Assembly (NCBI RefSeq): GCF_001708965.1
Contig: NZ_LVJW01000003.1
Span: 1,612,001-1,676,000, forward strand
DNA length: 64,000 bases
From: Candidatus Thiodiazotropha endoloripes
GTDB taxonomy: Bacteria; Pseudomonadota; Gammaproteobacteria; Chromatiales; Chromatiaceae
Direction: 5' to 3'
The notes under the pieces were generated by a model. The model saw nothing but the letters and a program-made list of their open reading frames with translations, had not been told where the DNA came from and did not search any database. A program made the translations under genes and the position numbers. Below are positions 52,631-60,456 of this stretch, piece after piece (position 1 is the stretch's first letter; each line of letters starts with the position of its first letter).

Positions 52631-52762
52631 TAACACATTGTATTTTGGGGAATGTTCTATTGTCGGAGTCATAGTTACCTGAAAACAAGGAACTTTTTAT
52701 GGTAATGAGGTGCCTATAGCAACATATTGAATTAAGAATTGATCTCAGCAATATTTCTGACT

Positions 52763-53137
52763 ATGTATCGACTTCCTGAAAAACTGCTCGCGGTTCTGCT
52801 CTCTGTACTGTTGGGATTGATCCCAATGCAGGGTGCTGTGGCCGGTGTCGACTTTCAGCAGGATGGCGATGTGCATCAGCATCTGATGGATTCTAACCAT
52901 TCTAATATCATGGTATTGATGGAAGATCATGCAGCAATGATGGATTGTGACGAATGCAATACCACTATTATTTGTGGTAACAGCTGTTCTTCAGGTCATT
53001 GCATCTCCTGCATTCTGGCATTATTGCCTGAAATTTTAATTCCTACACTCCAAATTTCCGTCTCTATAGTTACACAGTTAAACACCGGCTTCATACACCA
53101 ACCGCCCTCATCACACTTTCGTCCGCCCAGAGCTTGA
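52763..53137 (+). CDS. Small exported Cys/His-rich protein of the copper operon (CopL-like)
   Basis: 124 residues from the ATG at 52763; the TTG at 52739 is an alternative. A signal peptide ends near GAVAG. The mature part has His/Met pairs (DVHQHLMDSNHSN, MVLMEDHAAMMD) and a Cys cluster (DCDEC, ICGNSCSSGHCISC). It ends FRPPRA, a common ending of CopL/DUF2946-type small proteins found ahead of copper oxidase genes. It probably binds copper in the periplasm. It lies directly after the CsoR-like operator. Confidence 0.65.
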   Translation: MYRLPEKLLAVLLSVLLGLIPMQGAVAGVDFQQDGDVHQHLMDSNHSNIMVLMEDHAAMMDCDECNTTIICGNSCSSGHCISCILALLPEILIPTLQISVSIVTQLNTGFIHQPPSSHFRPPRA

Positions 53138-53259
53138 TCTCTTCTGTCTGTGATCACTGAGTCCAGTGATCGCACCTCAATATTTTTCAACAGGTAAGTC
53201 TGTTGATTATTACCAGCGACGTTTGTCGGTGGTCTGATGTGCAGAGGAAGAAAAATACG

Positions 53260-55155
53260 ATGAGTGAGAATCATAATTCCATACATAACGGTGGTGGTTT
53301 TAATTTGTCACGCCGCCGCTTTGTCAAAGGTCTGGCCTTGGGCGGCGCCTTCACTGGGCTTGGCTTCGGTGGATCTGTGTTCGCTGCCACCATGAAACAA
53401 GCGAGACCACTAGCGCTACGGGGTACCGAATTCGACTTAACCCTGGCAGAACAGGCAGTCAACTTCACCGGGGCTCCCCGTGTTGCCACCACAGTGAACG
53501 GCTCCCTGCCAGCGCCGCTCCTACGCTGGCGCGTCGGTGATACGGTCACCCTTCGGGTGACCAATCTGCTGCCGGAAACCAGCTCCATCCACTGGCACGG
53601 TATCATCCTACCGAGCGCCATGGATGGCGTACCGGGTATCGCCGATGACTTTCAGGGTATCCGCTCCGGAGAGACTTTCATCTACCGTTTCCCAGTGACT
53701 CAGAGCGGTACCTACTGGTATCACAGCCACTCCGGTTTCCAGGAACAGACTGGTCTTTACGGTCCCATCATTATCGATCCCCGTGAATCGGATCCTGTCG
53801 AATACGACCGGGATTATGTGGTGATGTTATCCGACTGGACGGACGAAGACCCCAACGATGTCTACCGCAAGCTGAAGAAACTCAGCCACTACTACAACTT
53901 CAATGAGCGCACCCATGCCGATCTGGTGAGGGATTTAAAGGCAAAGGGACTGAAAGCCACCTGGAACGACCGCAAGATGTGGAATCGGATGCGTATGAGC
54001 CAGCGCGATCTCTCCGATGTCACCGGATATACATATACCTTCCTTACCAACGGCTTCACACCAGCTGAAGGCTGGAGCGGCCTGTTCAGAAAGGGCGAAA
54101 AAGTGCGTCTGCGCTTCATCAACGGATCTGCCATGACCTTTTTCGATGTTCGGATACCCGGCCTGAAAATGACGGTGGTGGCTGCTGACGGACAGAACCT
54201 CGAGCCGGTTACGGTAGATGAGTTCCGTCTCGGCGTAGCGGAGACCTACGATGTCATCGTTGAACCCAAACACGACATGGCCTACACGATTTTCGCCCAG
54301 GACATTGCACGCACCGGCTTCGCTCGGGCTACGCTGACACCGGACCCATCGATGGCCGCTGAGATTCCCGAAATGGATCCGGTGCCCGATCTCGGTCACA
54401 ACGACATGGGCATGGGTGTGCACGGCATGGAACACGCGGGGCATGACATGAGCGCGATGAATCACGCCCAGCATCAGATGCCCGATGGGCAGATGATGTC
54501 GGGTATGGACCACAGTAAGCATCAGATGCCCAATGCACAGATGATGCCCGGCATGGATCACAGCCAGCATCAGAGGACGATGAGTGGTGGAGTGGATAAA
54601 GCAACGCTTAAGCCCAATCCCTCCGATTTCACAGCAGGTCCTGTCACCCATGCGATGACCGAATATGGTCCCCACGTCGATATGCGCGCCGACGCACCCC
54701 AATACCGGCTGGATGATCCCGGCGTCGGTCTGCGCAATAATAGTCGTCGTGTATTGACCTATGCTGATTTGCGCAACCTGCGGGTCTCAGCCGATCTGCG
54801 CGAGCCAGACCGGGAGATCGAACTTCACCTCACCGGCAACATGGGACGCTACATGTGGTCGATCAACGGGGTCAAGCATGCCGACGCCGAGCCCTTGCGC
54901 TGGAAGCTAGGCGAGCGCCTGCGTATCACTTTCATCAACGACTCCATGATGAACCATCCGATGCATTTACACGGCATGTGGAGCGACCTGGAGACGGGCG
55001 ACAACAACTTCCTTCCGCGTAAACACACGGTGGTTGTGCAGCCAGGATCGCGTATCAGTTACCGGGTAACCGTGGACGCTGAAGGGGGATGGGCCTACCA
55101 CTGCCATCTTCTCTACCACATGCTCGGTATGTTCCGCACCGTGATCGTCAGTTGA
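53260..55155 (+). CDS. copA: Multicopper oxidase CopA (copper resistance)
   Basis: 631 residues from the ATG at 53260 (AGGAAG upstream); a TTG extension to 53203 was excluded. A Tat signal (SRRRFVKGLALG) exports the folded protein. Copper motifs are complete: SIHWHGI, WYHSHSG, HPMHLHGMW and the T1/T2/T3 site YHCHLLYHMLGMF. A Met/His-rich insertion (about 380-443) repeats MPDGQMMSGMDHSKHQ-like units and will bind Cu(I). It oxidises Cu(I) to Cu(II) in the periplasm. It is followed by copB. Confidence 0.95.
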   Translation: MSENHNSIHNGGGFNLSRRRFVKGLALGGAFTGLGFGGSVFAATMKQARPLALRGTEFDLTLAEQAVNFTGAPRVATTVNGSLPAPLLRWRVGDTVTLRVTNLLPETSSIHWHGIILPSAMDGVPGIADDFQGIRSGETFIYRFPVTQSGTYWYHSHSGFQEQTGLYGPIIIDPRESDPVEYDRDYVVMLSDWTDEDPNDVYRKLKKLSHYYNFNERTHADLVRDLKAKGLKATWNDRKMWNRMRMSQRDLSDVTGYTYTFLTNGFTPAEGWSGLFRKGEKVRLRFINGSAMTFFDVRIPGLKMTVVAADGQNLEPVTVDEFRLGVAETYDVIVEPKHDMAYTIFAQDIARTGFARATLTPDPSMAAEIPEMDPVPDLGHNDMGMGVHGMEHAGHDMSAMNHAQHQMPDGQMMSGMDHSKHQMPNAQMMPGMDHSQHQRTMSGGVDKATLKPNPSDFTAGPVTHAMTEYGPHVDMRADAPQYRLDDPGVGLRNNSRRVLTYADLRNLRVSADLREPDREIELHLTGNMGRYMWSINGVKHADAEPLRWKLGERLRITFINDSMMNHPMHLHGMWSDLETGDNNFLPRKHTVVVQPGSRISYRVTVDAEGGWAYHCHLLYHMLGMFRTVIVS

Positions 55156-55168
55156 GGAGGTAGAGATA

Positions 55169-55867
55169 ATGAAAAGAACAACACTATTCCTTTTGGCGAT
55201 GGCTCTGTCGCTACCGCTGTTTGCCGGTGGTAAGGACGATCCGCTGGTCTACAAAGTGATGATCGATCAGTTGGAGACCCGCATTACCGACGGCTCCAAT
55301 CCTTTGGTGCTTGAGGCGGACGCGTGGGTTGGTTACGACCTGCATAAATTCTGGTTCAAAACCGATGTGGAGCGAGTAGACGGCGAAACCGAGGAGGCGG
55401 AAATACAACTCCTATACAGTCGTGCGATCTCACCATTCTGGGATATCCAGGCCGGCTGGCGCCGCGATATCAAACCGAAGCCGGATCGGGACTATCTGAC
55501 TCTCGCCTTCAAAGGATTGGCACCCTATCTTTTTGAGGTAGATGCCGGCCTCTTTATTGGTGAATCGGGACGAATCAATGCACGTCTGGATGCGGAGTAC
55601 GAGTACATGCTTACCCAGAAGTGGGTGTTGTCACCTGAGCTTTCGATGAACCTCTACAGTAAAGATGACGAAGAGCGTGGCATCGGTTCCGGACTCTCCG
55701 ATATGTCGCTGGGACTGAGGTTACGGTACGAAATCCGGCGAGAGTTCGCACCCTACATCGGCGTCAACTGGCGCAAACAGTTTGGCGATACCGCCGACTT
55801 CACCGAAGCCGAGGACGAAGATACCAGCGATACTCAATTTGTGGTCGGAATTCGTGCCTGGTTCTGA
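55169..55867 (+). CDS. copB: Copper resistance outer-membrane protein CopB
   Basis: 232 residues. A signal peptide ends at LFAGG. The body matches the C-terminal barrel of CopB/PcoB (LEADAWVGYDLHKFWFKTDVERVDG, IQAGWRRDI, FEVDAGLFIGESGRINARLDAEYEYMLTQ, PYIGVNWRKQFG). It lacks the Met-rich N-terminal extension of the long forms. It is the outer-membrane partner of CopA and starts 13 bases after it. Confidence 0.9.
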   Translation: MKRTTLFLLAMALSLPLFAGGKDDPLVYKVMIDQLETRITDGSNPLVLEADAWVGYDLHKFWFKTDVERVDGETEEAEIQLLYSRAISPFWDIQAGWRRDIKPKPDRDYLTLAFKGLAPYLFEVDAGLFIGESGRINARLDAEYEYMLTQKWVLSPELSMNLYSKDDEERGIGSGLSDMSLGLRLRYEIRREFAPYIGVNWRKQFGDTADFTEAEDEDTSDTQFVVGIRAWF

Positions 55868-55914
55868 CCATATCAACCATGTCCATCTCATGAATCCAGG
55901 GAAGGAGTCGAGTG

Positions 55915-56442
55915 GTGGTAAAAAAGAGCATCAACACAATGAAGAGAAGACAATTATTTGTAATTACACTGCTGACGATCGGGTTGGTGAGTTGTAGTGA
56001 CCAGAAGAACGCAAACACAATAAGTAGCAGTGATCCAGAGCCAAGATTACTAACTATTCAGTCAGCACGTTGGTATACACAAACGCAAGTCACACGGGGG
56101 CAGGGTTTATACCAAATGCACTGTGCCGAATGCCATAAACCGGACGCTTCAGGTACGACTGAGTGGCGCACCTTGGACGCCAATGGAAAACTGCCCCCAC
56201 CACCACTCAATGGCACGGCTCACACCTGGCATCACCCCCTGTCCGTTCTGCGCCGTACTGTCAGACACGGCGGTGTGCCATTAGGAGGAAGCATGCCGGG
56301 TTTTTCCGACAAGCTTTCAGCTGAACAGATCGATGCCATTCTGGCATGGATACAAACTCATTGGTCGGATGAGATCTACCGCATCTGGCATGAACGCGAT
56401 AATCAAGCCAACACAAGATTACAGTCCATAAAAAAGGGCTAA
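55915..56442 (+). CDS. Lipoprotein c-type cytochrome
   Basis: 175 residues from the GTG at 55915, seven bases after AAGGAG; GTG 55912 and ATG 55939 are alternatives. A lipobox (LVSC) ends the signal. The single heme site is CAECH, near residue 66, with a probable axial Met in GGSMPGF. LSAEQIDAILAWIQ is the usual class I end. Placed between CopB and DUF411, it may exchange electrons with the copper oxidase. Confidence 0.88.
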   Translation: MVKKSINTMKRRQLFVITLLTIGLVSCSDQKNANTISSSDPEPRLLTIQSARWYTQTQVTRGQGLYQMHCAECHKPDASGTTEWRTLDANGKLPPPPLNGTAHTWHHPLSVLRRTVRHGGVPLGGSMPGFSDKLSAEQIDAILAWIQTHWSDEIYRIWHERDNQANTRLQSIKKG

Positions 56443-56466
56443 AACTTTATTTATAGGGAGTACCCA

Positions 56467-56964
56467 ATGGCAAAGAAACAAGCAGAGAGATTAAAGCAAA
56501 CCGTTACCCGCACAACACTGGCAGGTTCACTCCTTGTGGGAGTGATGCTGCTTATCGGGGGACTGTTACTCGATCAGCGACCTGCAAAGGCTGACGATGT
56601 GGTTGTCTACAAAAGCCCGACCTGCGGATGCTGTAAAGCGTGGGTCAGCCACCTGCGGGAGAATGGATTTAAGGTCACCGTCCACGACAGGCGCAATATG
56701 GACCCCATCAAGCGCAAAATGGGTGTTCCCCGGCGGCTACAGTCCTGTCACACCGCACAAGTGGGTGAGTACGTGATAGAAGGTCACGTGCCCGCCGCCG
56801 ATATCGTCCGTTTGTTACGGGAGAAACCACTGGTTAAGGGACTGACTGCACCCGGCATGCCCATGGGTTCTCCGGGAATGGAAGGGCCGAGAAAAGATCC
56901 CTATGAGGTACTGACGTTTCAGCCGGATGGAAAGACAAGTGTTTATGCCCGTCACAATCAGTAG
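56467..56964 (+). CDS. DUF411 metal-binding protein
   Basis: 165 residues. A single hydrophobic signal or anchor (about 20-42) precedes the DUF411 domain: VVYKSPTCGCCKAWVSHL, then LQSCHTAQVGEYVIEGHVPA. The CGCC and SCHT motifs are the candidate copper ligands. GMPMGSPGME near the end adds Met residues. DUF411 proteins occur widely in copper and silver resistance loci and are thought to bind copper in the periplasm. Confidence 0.92.
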   Translation: MAKKQAERLKQTVTRTTLAGSLLVGVMLLIGGLLLDQRPAKADDVVVYKSPTCGCCKAWVSHLRENGFKVTVHDRRNMDPIKRKMGVPRRLQSCHTAQVGEYVIEGHVPAADIVRLLREKPLVKGLTAPGMPMGSPGMEGPRKDPYEVLTFQPDGKTSVYARHNQ

Positions 56965-56972
56965 GAAATGTT

Positions 56973-57401
56973 ATGAACAATAAATTACATCCCTTCATCA
57001 GCCTGATACTGCTGATGGTGCCACTCACGATCACAGCCCACACGCCACCGCCTGGTGCCCAGGTCTTTTTCATCGGCATCAAGGACGGTGCGGTGGTCGA
57101 CAGCCCCTTCAAGGTCAGGTTCGGTATCAAGGGCTTCGGTATCACACCGGCAGGTACGAAAGGCAAGATCCGCCACCTGGCGGGGCATCACCACCTGTTG
57201 ATCAATGTGGATCAACTGCCCGATCTGGACAGTCCCATTCCCCGAGATGAGGCCCATCTGCATTTCGACAACGGTGAGACGGAAGCGGTACTGGACCTGC
57301 CACCCGGCACCCACACCCTGCAACTGCTGTTAGGAGACGAAGACCACGAACCGCAAGATCCGGCGCTGATGTCAGAGAAGATCACTGTGAGAGTTAAGTA
57401 A
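56973..57401 (+). CDS. DUF4399 exported protein
   Basis: 142 residues. A signal peptide ends near ITAHT. The DUF4399 marks are GAVVDSPFKVRFGIKGFGI, AGHHHLLINVDQLPD and LPPGTHTLQLLLGDEDHEP. The His-His pair could bind metal. The domain is usually found in periplasmic or outer-membrane associated proteins of unclear role. It starts eight bases after the DUF411 stop, so it belongs to the copper operon. Confidence 0.9.
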   Translation: MNNKLHPFISLILLMVPLTITAHTPPPGAQVFFIGIKDGAVVDSPFKVRFGIKGFGITPAGTKGKIRHLAGHHHLLINVDQLPDLDSPIPRDEAHLHFDNGETEAVLDLPPGTHTLQLLLGDEDHEPQDPALMSEKITVRVK

Positions 57402-57442
57402 ACAAACAGACTAAACGCAAAAACCACAGGAGGACTTTACAA

Positions 57443-57664
57443 ATGCATGACGGATTTGGATTCGGAGTTAGCGGAGGCTTCATGTGGCTGTTCTGGATTG
57501 GATTGATTATTCTCATAATCTGGGCTGTGAAAGCGACAGCTAGCGGCAAGAGTACACCTTCAGAACGGCATAAGTCAGCGATAGAAATACTCAAGGAGCG
57601 TTATGCCAATGGCGAGATTGATCGAGAGGAATTCGAACAGAAGCGTAAAGACTTAACCAGTTGA
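57443..57664 (+). CDS. SHOCT-domain small membrane protein
   Basis: 73 residues with a strong AGGAGG ribosome site. One membrane helix (GFMWLFWIGLIILIIWAV) is followed by a SHOCT domain (IEILKERYANGEIDREEFEQKRKDL). Such proteins commonly close copper and heavy-metal resistance operons; the role is unknown but probably involves oligomerisation. Confidence 0.9.
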   Translation: MHDGFGFGVSGGFMWLFWIGLIILIIWAVKATASGKSTPSERHKSAIEILKERYANGEIDREEFEQKRKDLTS

Positions 57665-57761
57665 TTCGTGACTGAAGCTACTGATAACTAGGCTAACTTC
57701 ATTGAAGTTATCAGAGTACTGGGAAGTCAGGTGTCAGATCTGATCGTGACTAATCCAACCC

Positions 57762-57902
57762 ATGCCATACTGGGCTGCTCTGATCTTGCTCGTAGCATTT
57801 GGGCTGCTCGTGTATTTTGAGTATGGTCCACAAAGTCTTCCTTTTGGAGTATTCATTGGTGGGTTTGCATCAACTCTGGGCTACATCATGCGAATCAAGT
57901 AA
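57762..57902 (+). CDS. 46-residue membrane ORF
   Basis: An ATG at 57762 opens a 46-residue frame (MPYWAALILLVAFGLLVYFE, ending GYIMRIK). Two hydrophobic stretches are joined by a short PQSLPFG loop. No ribosome site was found, so expression is uncertain. Too short for most gene callers. Confidence 0.4.
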   Translation: MPYWAALILLVAFGLLVYFEYGPQSLPFGVFIGGFASTLGYIMRIK

Positions 57903-57969
57903 AATCTCTCAACGGATTTACGCTACATAAATTGGGTAGCAGTTAATGAGGCGCTGAGTGAAGAAGCAC

Positions 57970-58048
57970 CTAACTAGTAGCTCTAGGCGTTCGTCGCTCT
58001 GCTCCTCACTGGAACGCTTCGCTGTGCGTCCCATACCATGGTAGTTAG
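57970..58048. repeat. Inverted-repeat element before the 58059 gene (cassette-site-like)
   Basis: Outer arms CTAACTA (57970-57976) and TAGTTAG (58042-58048); inner arms GCGTTC (57987-57992) and GAACGC (58012-58017). The nesting recalls integron attC sites. The core triplet context deviates from GTTRRRY on the plus strand, so the assignment is tentative. Confidence 0.35.
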
Positions 58049-58058
58049 AGCAGAAAAA

Positions 58059-58463
58059 ATGATCTCTAAGCTGAATTCAAAAGCCATAGTTTATGGAGTT
58101 ATCACGTACCCAATTGTGTATGTAGCATACGTGGCCTTTCTCAACGTATTGCTTCCTGATGATCCAGGTCCTTACATTGATTGGATTTATGCATTATTCA
58201 ATATCGTCAGCTGGATTGGTTTGCTGTTGCCTGGATATTTCGCAGGCAGGATAGCGCAAGAGAAAGGCATTCTCCATGGGTTTGTAGTCGGAATATTGGC
58301 TGGGGCAGGATCTTCTGCATTTTTTGCTTTCGTCTTGAGTGAGCAATGGCTGGGAGAGTCCGCTGTTCTGAATATCGTGTATTACATGGCATTCATTACG
58401 TTCACTGCATCAGTTGGCGGTGGCCTTGGGCAACTTCATGCGAAGTATCGGTTGGCGGCGTAA
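58059..58463 (+). CDS. Four-helix membrane protein, unknown
   Basis: 134 residues from the ATG at 58059; the ATG at 58038 would add seven residues. Four hydrophobic segments (AIVYGVITYPIVYVAYVAFL; ALFNIVSWIGLLLPGYFAG; HGFVVGILAGAGSSAFFAFVL; NIVYYMAFITFTASVGG) are visible. Resembles small proteins often found as integron cassette products. The flanking inverted repeats at 57970-58048 and 58461-58554 support a cassette origin, without proof. Confidence 0.55.
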   Translation: MISKLNSKAIVYGVITYPIVYVAYVAFLNVLLPDDPGPYIDWIYALFNIVSWIGLLLPGYFAGRIAQEKGILHGFVVGILAGAGSSAFFAFVLSEQWLGESAVLNIVYYMAFITFTASVGGGLGQLHAKYRLAA

Positions 58464-58554
58464 CGCTCAACAATACAAACTTAGTCGACCATCAATAGCT
58501 GTGTCGTTCCCACTTCGTTTTGGAGGTTTTTTTATACGAGGATCTGCAGCGTTA
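58461..58554. repeat. Inverted-repeat element after the 58059 gene (cassette-site-like)
   Basis: TAACGC at 58461-58466 overlaps the stop codon, and GCGTTA at 58549-58554 is its complement. A stop codon inside the first core site is usual for integron cassettes. Inner arms were not convincing. Confidence 0.3.
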
Positions 58555-58806
58555 GTGTCCGCTTGTCAGAAAGTACTTCAATACATTCTCAATGTCAGCT
58601 TCGGTCGCTCAACAGACAGCCGCAGTCTTGCCGAAGGCGAATGCTAGCTTTCCGCATATCGTGCTAAGAATTAGTCCCATCCCGTGACAATTTTTCGTAC
58701 TAAACTACTAGCTAGAAATTGACTACTTCCAAATAACCTAATTGCGTCAATTAGCGTTCATTTGCGGACTTTTCATTAACAGCAGTAGATTAATAAAGCC
58801 GGCCCA

Positions 58807-59598
58807 TTAACCATACCGACCTTCAATATAATCCGCCGTCTCCTTCTGCTCCGGGGTAACAAACAGATCTTCTGTCGCTTGATGCTCGATCACTCTACCC
58901 ATCAGCATGAAGATACACTCTTCACTGGCCCGTCTGGCCTGAGCCATGTTGTGGGTCACAATCAGGATGGTGTATTCACCACGCAGTTCCCAGATCAACT
59001 CCTCTACTGCGGCGGTTCCCTTCGGGTCCAAAGCAGAGCAGGGCTCATCCATCAGCAGCACGCTGGGTTTCACCGGCAGCAGCCGGGCGATGCAGAGTTT
59101 CTGCTGCTCCTCCAGTGAGAGTTCGGTGCCTTTGTTATTCAAACGATCTTTGACCTTCTCCCAAAGCAGCACCTGTTTGAGCGCGGACTCGACGATCTCA
59201 TCCTGATCCGCTTTGGAGCCCTTGTTGTGCAGGCGATGGCCGAACAGAATGTTGTCGCGGATAGAGATCGGCAGTGGGTTGGGGCGTTGGAATACCATGC
59301 CGATCTGCTTTCTGACCTGTACCAGTTCGACAGCTGGATCGTAGATATTGTTGTCCAGGACATTGATGTCGCCTTCGATACGCACATAGCCCAGACGCTC
59401 GTTGATGCGGTTGACACTGCGCAGAAAGGTCGATTTACCACAGCCGGATGGACCGATCAGCGAAGTGATCATGCCATTTCGAATACTCAGGTCCACATCG
59501 AAAAGGGCTTGAAATGTGCCGTACCACAGATTCAGCTTCCGGGTATGAATGGCATACTCTGGGGATTGGTTGTCGTCTTGATCTATTATGGCATTCAT
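58807..59598 (-). CDS. pstB: Phosphate ABC transporter ATPase PstB, degenerate signature (PstB1)
   Basis: 263 residues. Walker A (GPSGCGKS, 49-56), Q-loop Gln104 (VFQRPNPLP), Walker B (MDEP, Asp184, Glu185), D-loop (SALDP) and H-loop His216 (VTHNM) are all present. The ABC signature, normally LSGGQ, reads LSLEEQ (160-165). It is the last gene of the pst operon, after a second, different PstB. With the partner's intact signature it could form one complete ATP site. Alone, it could not form a normal homodimer. Confidence 0.95.
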   Translation of the reverse strand: MNAIIDQDDNQSPEYAIHTRKLNLWYGTFQALFDVDLSIRNGMITSLIGPSGCGKSTFLRSVNRINERLGYVRIEGDINVLDNNIYDPAVELVQVRKQIGMVFQRPNPLPISIRDNILFGHRLHNKGSKADQDEIVESALKQVLLWEKVKDRLNNKGTELSLEEQQKLCIARLLPVKPSVLLMDEPCSALDPKGTAAVEELIWELRGEYTILIVTHNMAQARRASEECIFMLMGRVIEHQATEDLFVTPEQKETADYIEGRYG

Positions 59599-59608
59599 GT
59601 TGGTTTTT

Positions 59609-59629
59609 GTATTCGTGTTAACAGGCTCT
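59609..59629. repeat. Palindromic repeat, copy 3 (half only)
   Basis: GTATTCGTGTT followed by AACAGGC and TCT: loop with one change and the right arm of the repeat seen at 29178 and 32930. The left arm is missing. It lies in the 42-base gap between the two pstB genes. Confidence 0.5.
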
Positions 59630-59640
59630 AAGCATCGGCA

Positions 59641-60456
59641 TCAACCGAACTTACCCTCGACGTAATCGCGGGTTCTCTGGTCCTTCACCTCGCCAGTGAA
59701 GAGATCTTCCGTATTGCCTACCTCGACACATTCGTTTTCGAGGAAAAAGGCGGTTCGGTCGGCCAGACGTCTCGCCTGTTGAACCAGATTGGTGACCAGT
59801 ATGATGGTCATATCCTTTTTCAGCTCTTTGAGCACATCTTCGATGCGCATGGTGGTGACCGGATCGACGGCAATCGAGAATTCGTCCAGCATCAGCAGGT
59901 CCGGATCCTGTGAGAGCGCTCTGGCGATGGTCAGGCGCTGTTGCTGTCCACCGGAGAGCAAGCTGCCGAGTGAGTTGAGGCGATCTTTCACCTCGTCCCA
60001 AAGGGCGGCACGGGTCAGACAGCGTTCAACGATGATATCCAGTTCGCTCTTACTGTTGATGCCTCGCAGCCTGGGTGACAGGGCAACGTTTTCATAGATT
60101 GTCAGTGGCAAACCCACCGGCAGGGGAAACACCACACCGATGCGGCTGCGCAGGGCGTAGATATTCTGCAGATTCTGAATATCCAGTCCATTGAATTTGA
60201 TCTGTCCCTCAACCGACATGTTGGTGTCGAAGGTGTCCATACGGTTGATTGATTTCAGGAACGAGGTCTTTCCCGCATTGGCCGGGCCGATGATGCCGAA
60301 CACCTCGTGCTCACGTATTTCCAGGTTTACCCCTTTCAGTGCGGTGTGTTGGCCATACTTAATGGTCAGGTCATTGATTTCCAGTTTGACCGGGGCCTCT
60401 TCCGCGACGGCAACCTGTTCTGTCTCGACTATGAGATTGGTATTGGGATTTACCAT
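59641..60456 (-). CDS. pstB: Phosphate ABC transporter ATPase PstB, degenerate Q- and H-loops (PstB2)
   Basis: 271 residues. Walker A (GPANAGKT, 57-64), the signature (LSGGQQQ, 167-173) and Walker B (MLDE, Asp191, Glu192) are present. The Q-loop Gln is Pro111 (VVFPLP), the H-loop His is Asn223 (VTNLV), and the D-loop reads SIAVDP rather than SALDP. These changes are opposite to those of the other PstB. It overlaps pstA by seven bases and so is co-translated with it. Confidence 0.95.
   Translation of the reverse strand: MVNPNTNLIVETEQVAVAEEAPVKLEINDLTIKYGQHTALKGVNLEIREHEVFGIIGPANAGKTSFLKSINRMDTFDTNMSVEGQIKFNGLDIQNLQNIYALRSRIGVVFPLPVGLPLTIYENVALSPRLRGINSKSELDIIVERCLTRAALWDEVKDRLNSLGSLLSGGQQQRLTIARALSQDPDLLMLDEFSIAVDPVTTMRIEDVLKELKKDMTIILVTNLVQQARRLADRTAFFLENECVEVGNTEDLFTGEVKDQRTRDYVEGKFG

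Noticed and set aside
53935-54702. 255-residue minus-strand frame opposite copA
   Set aside because: Generated by the Met/His-rich repeat of CopA read backwards; no independent evidence.
59641-60001. Possibility that the second pstB is a sequencing-error duplicate of the first
   Set aside because: The two proteins differ throughout and carry different, specific motif changes, so they are genuine paralogues.
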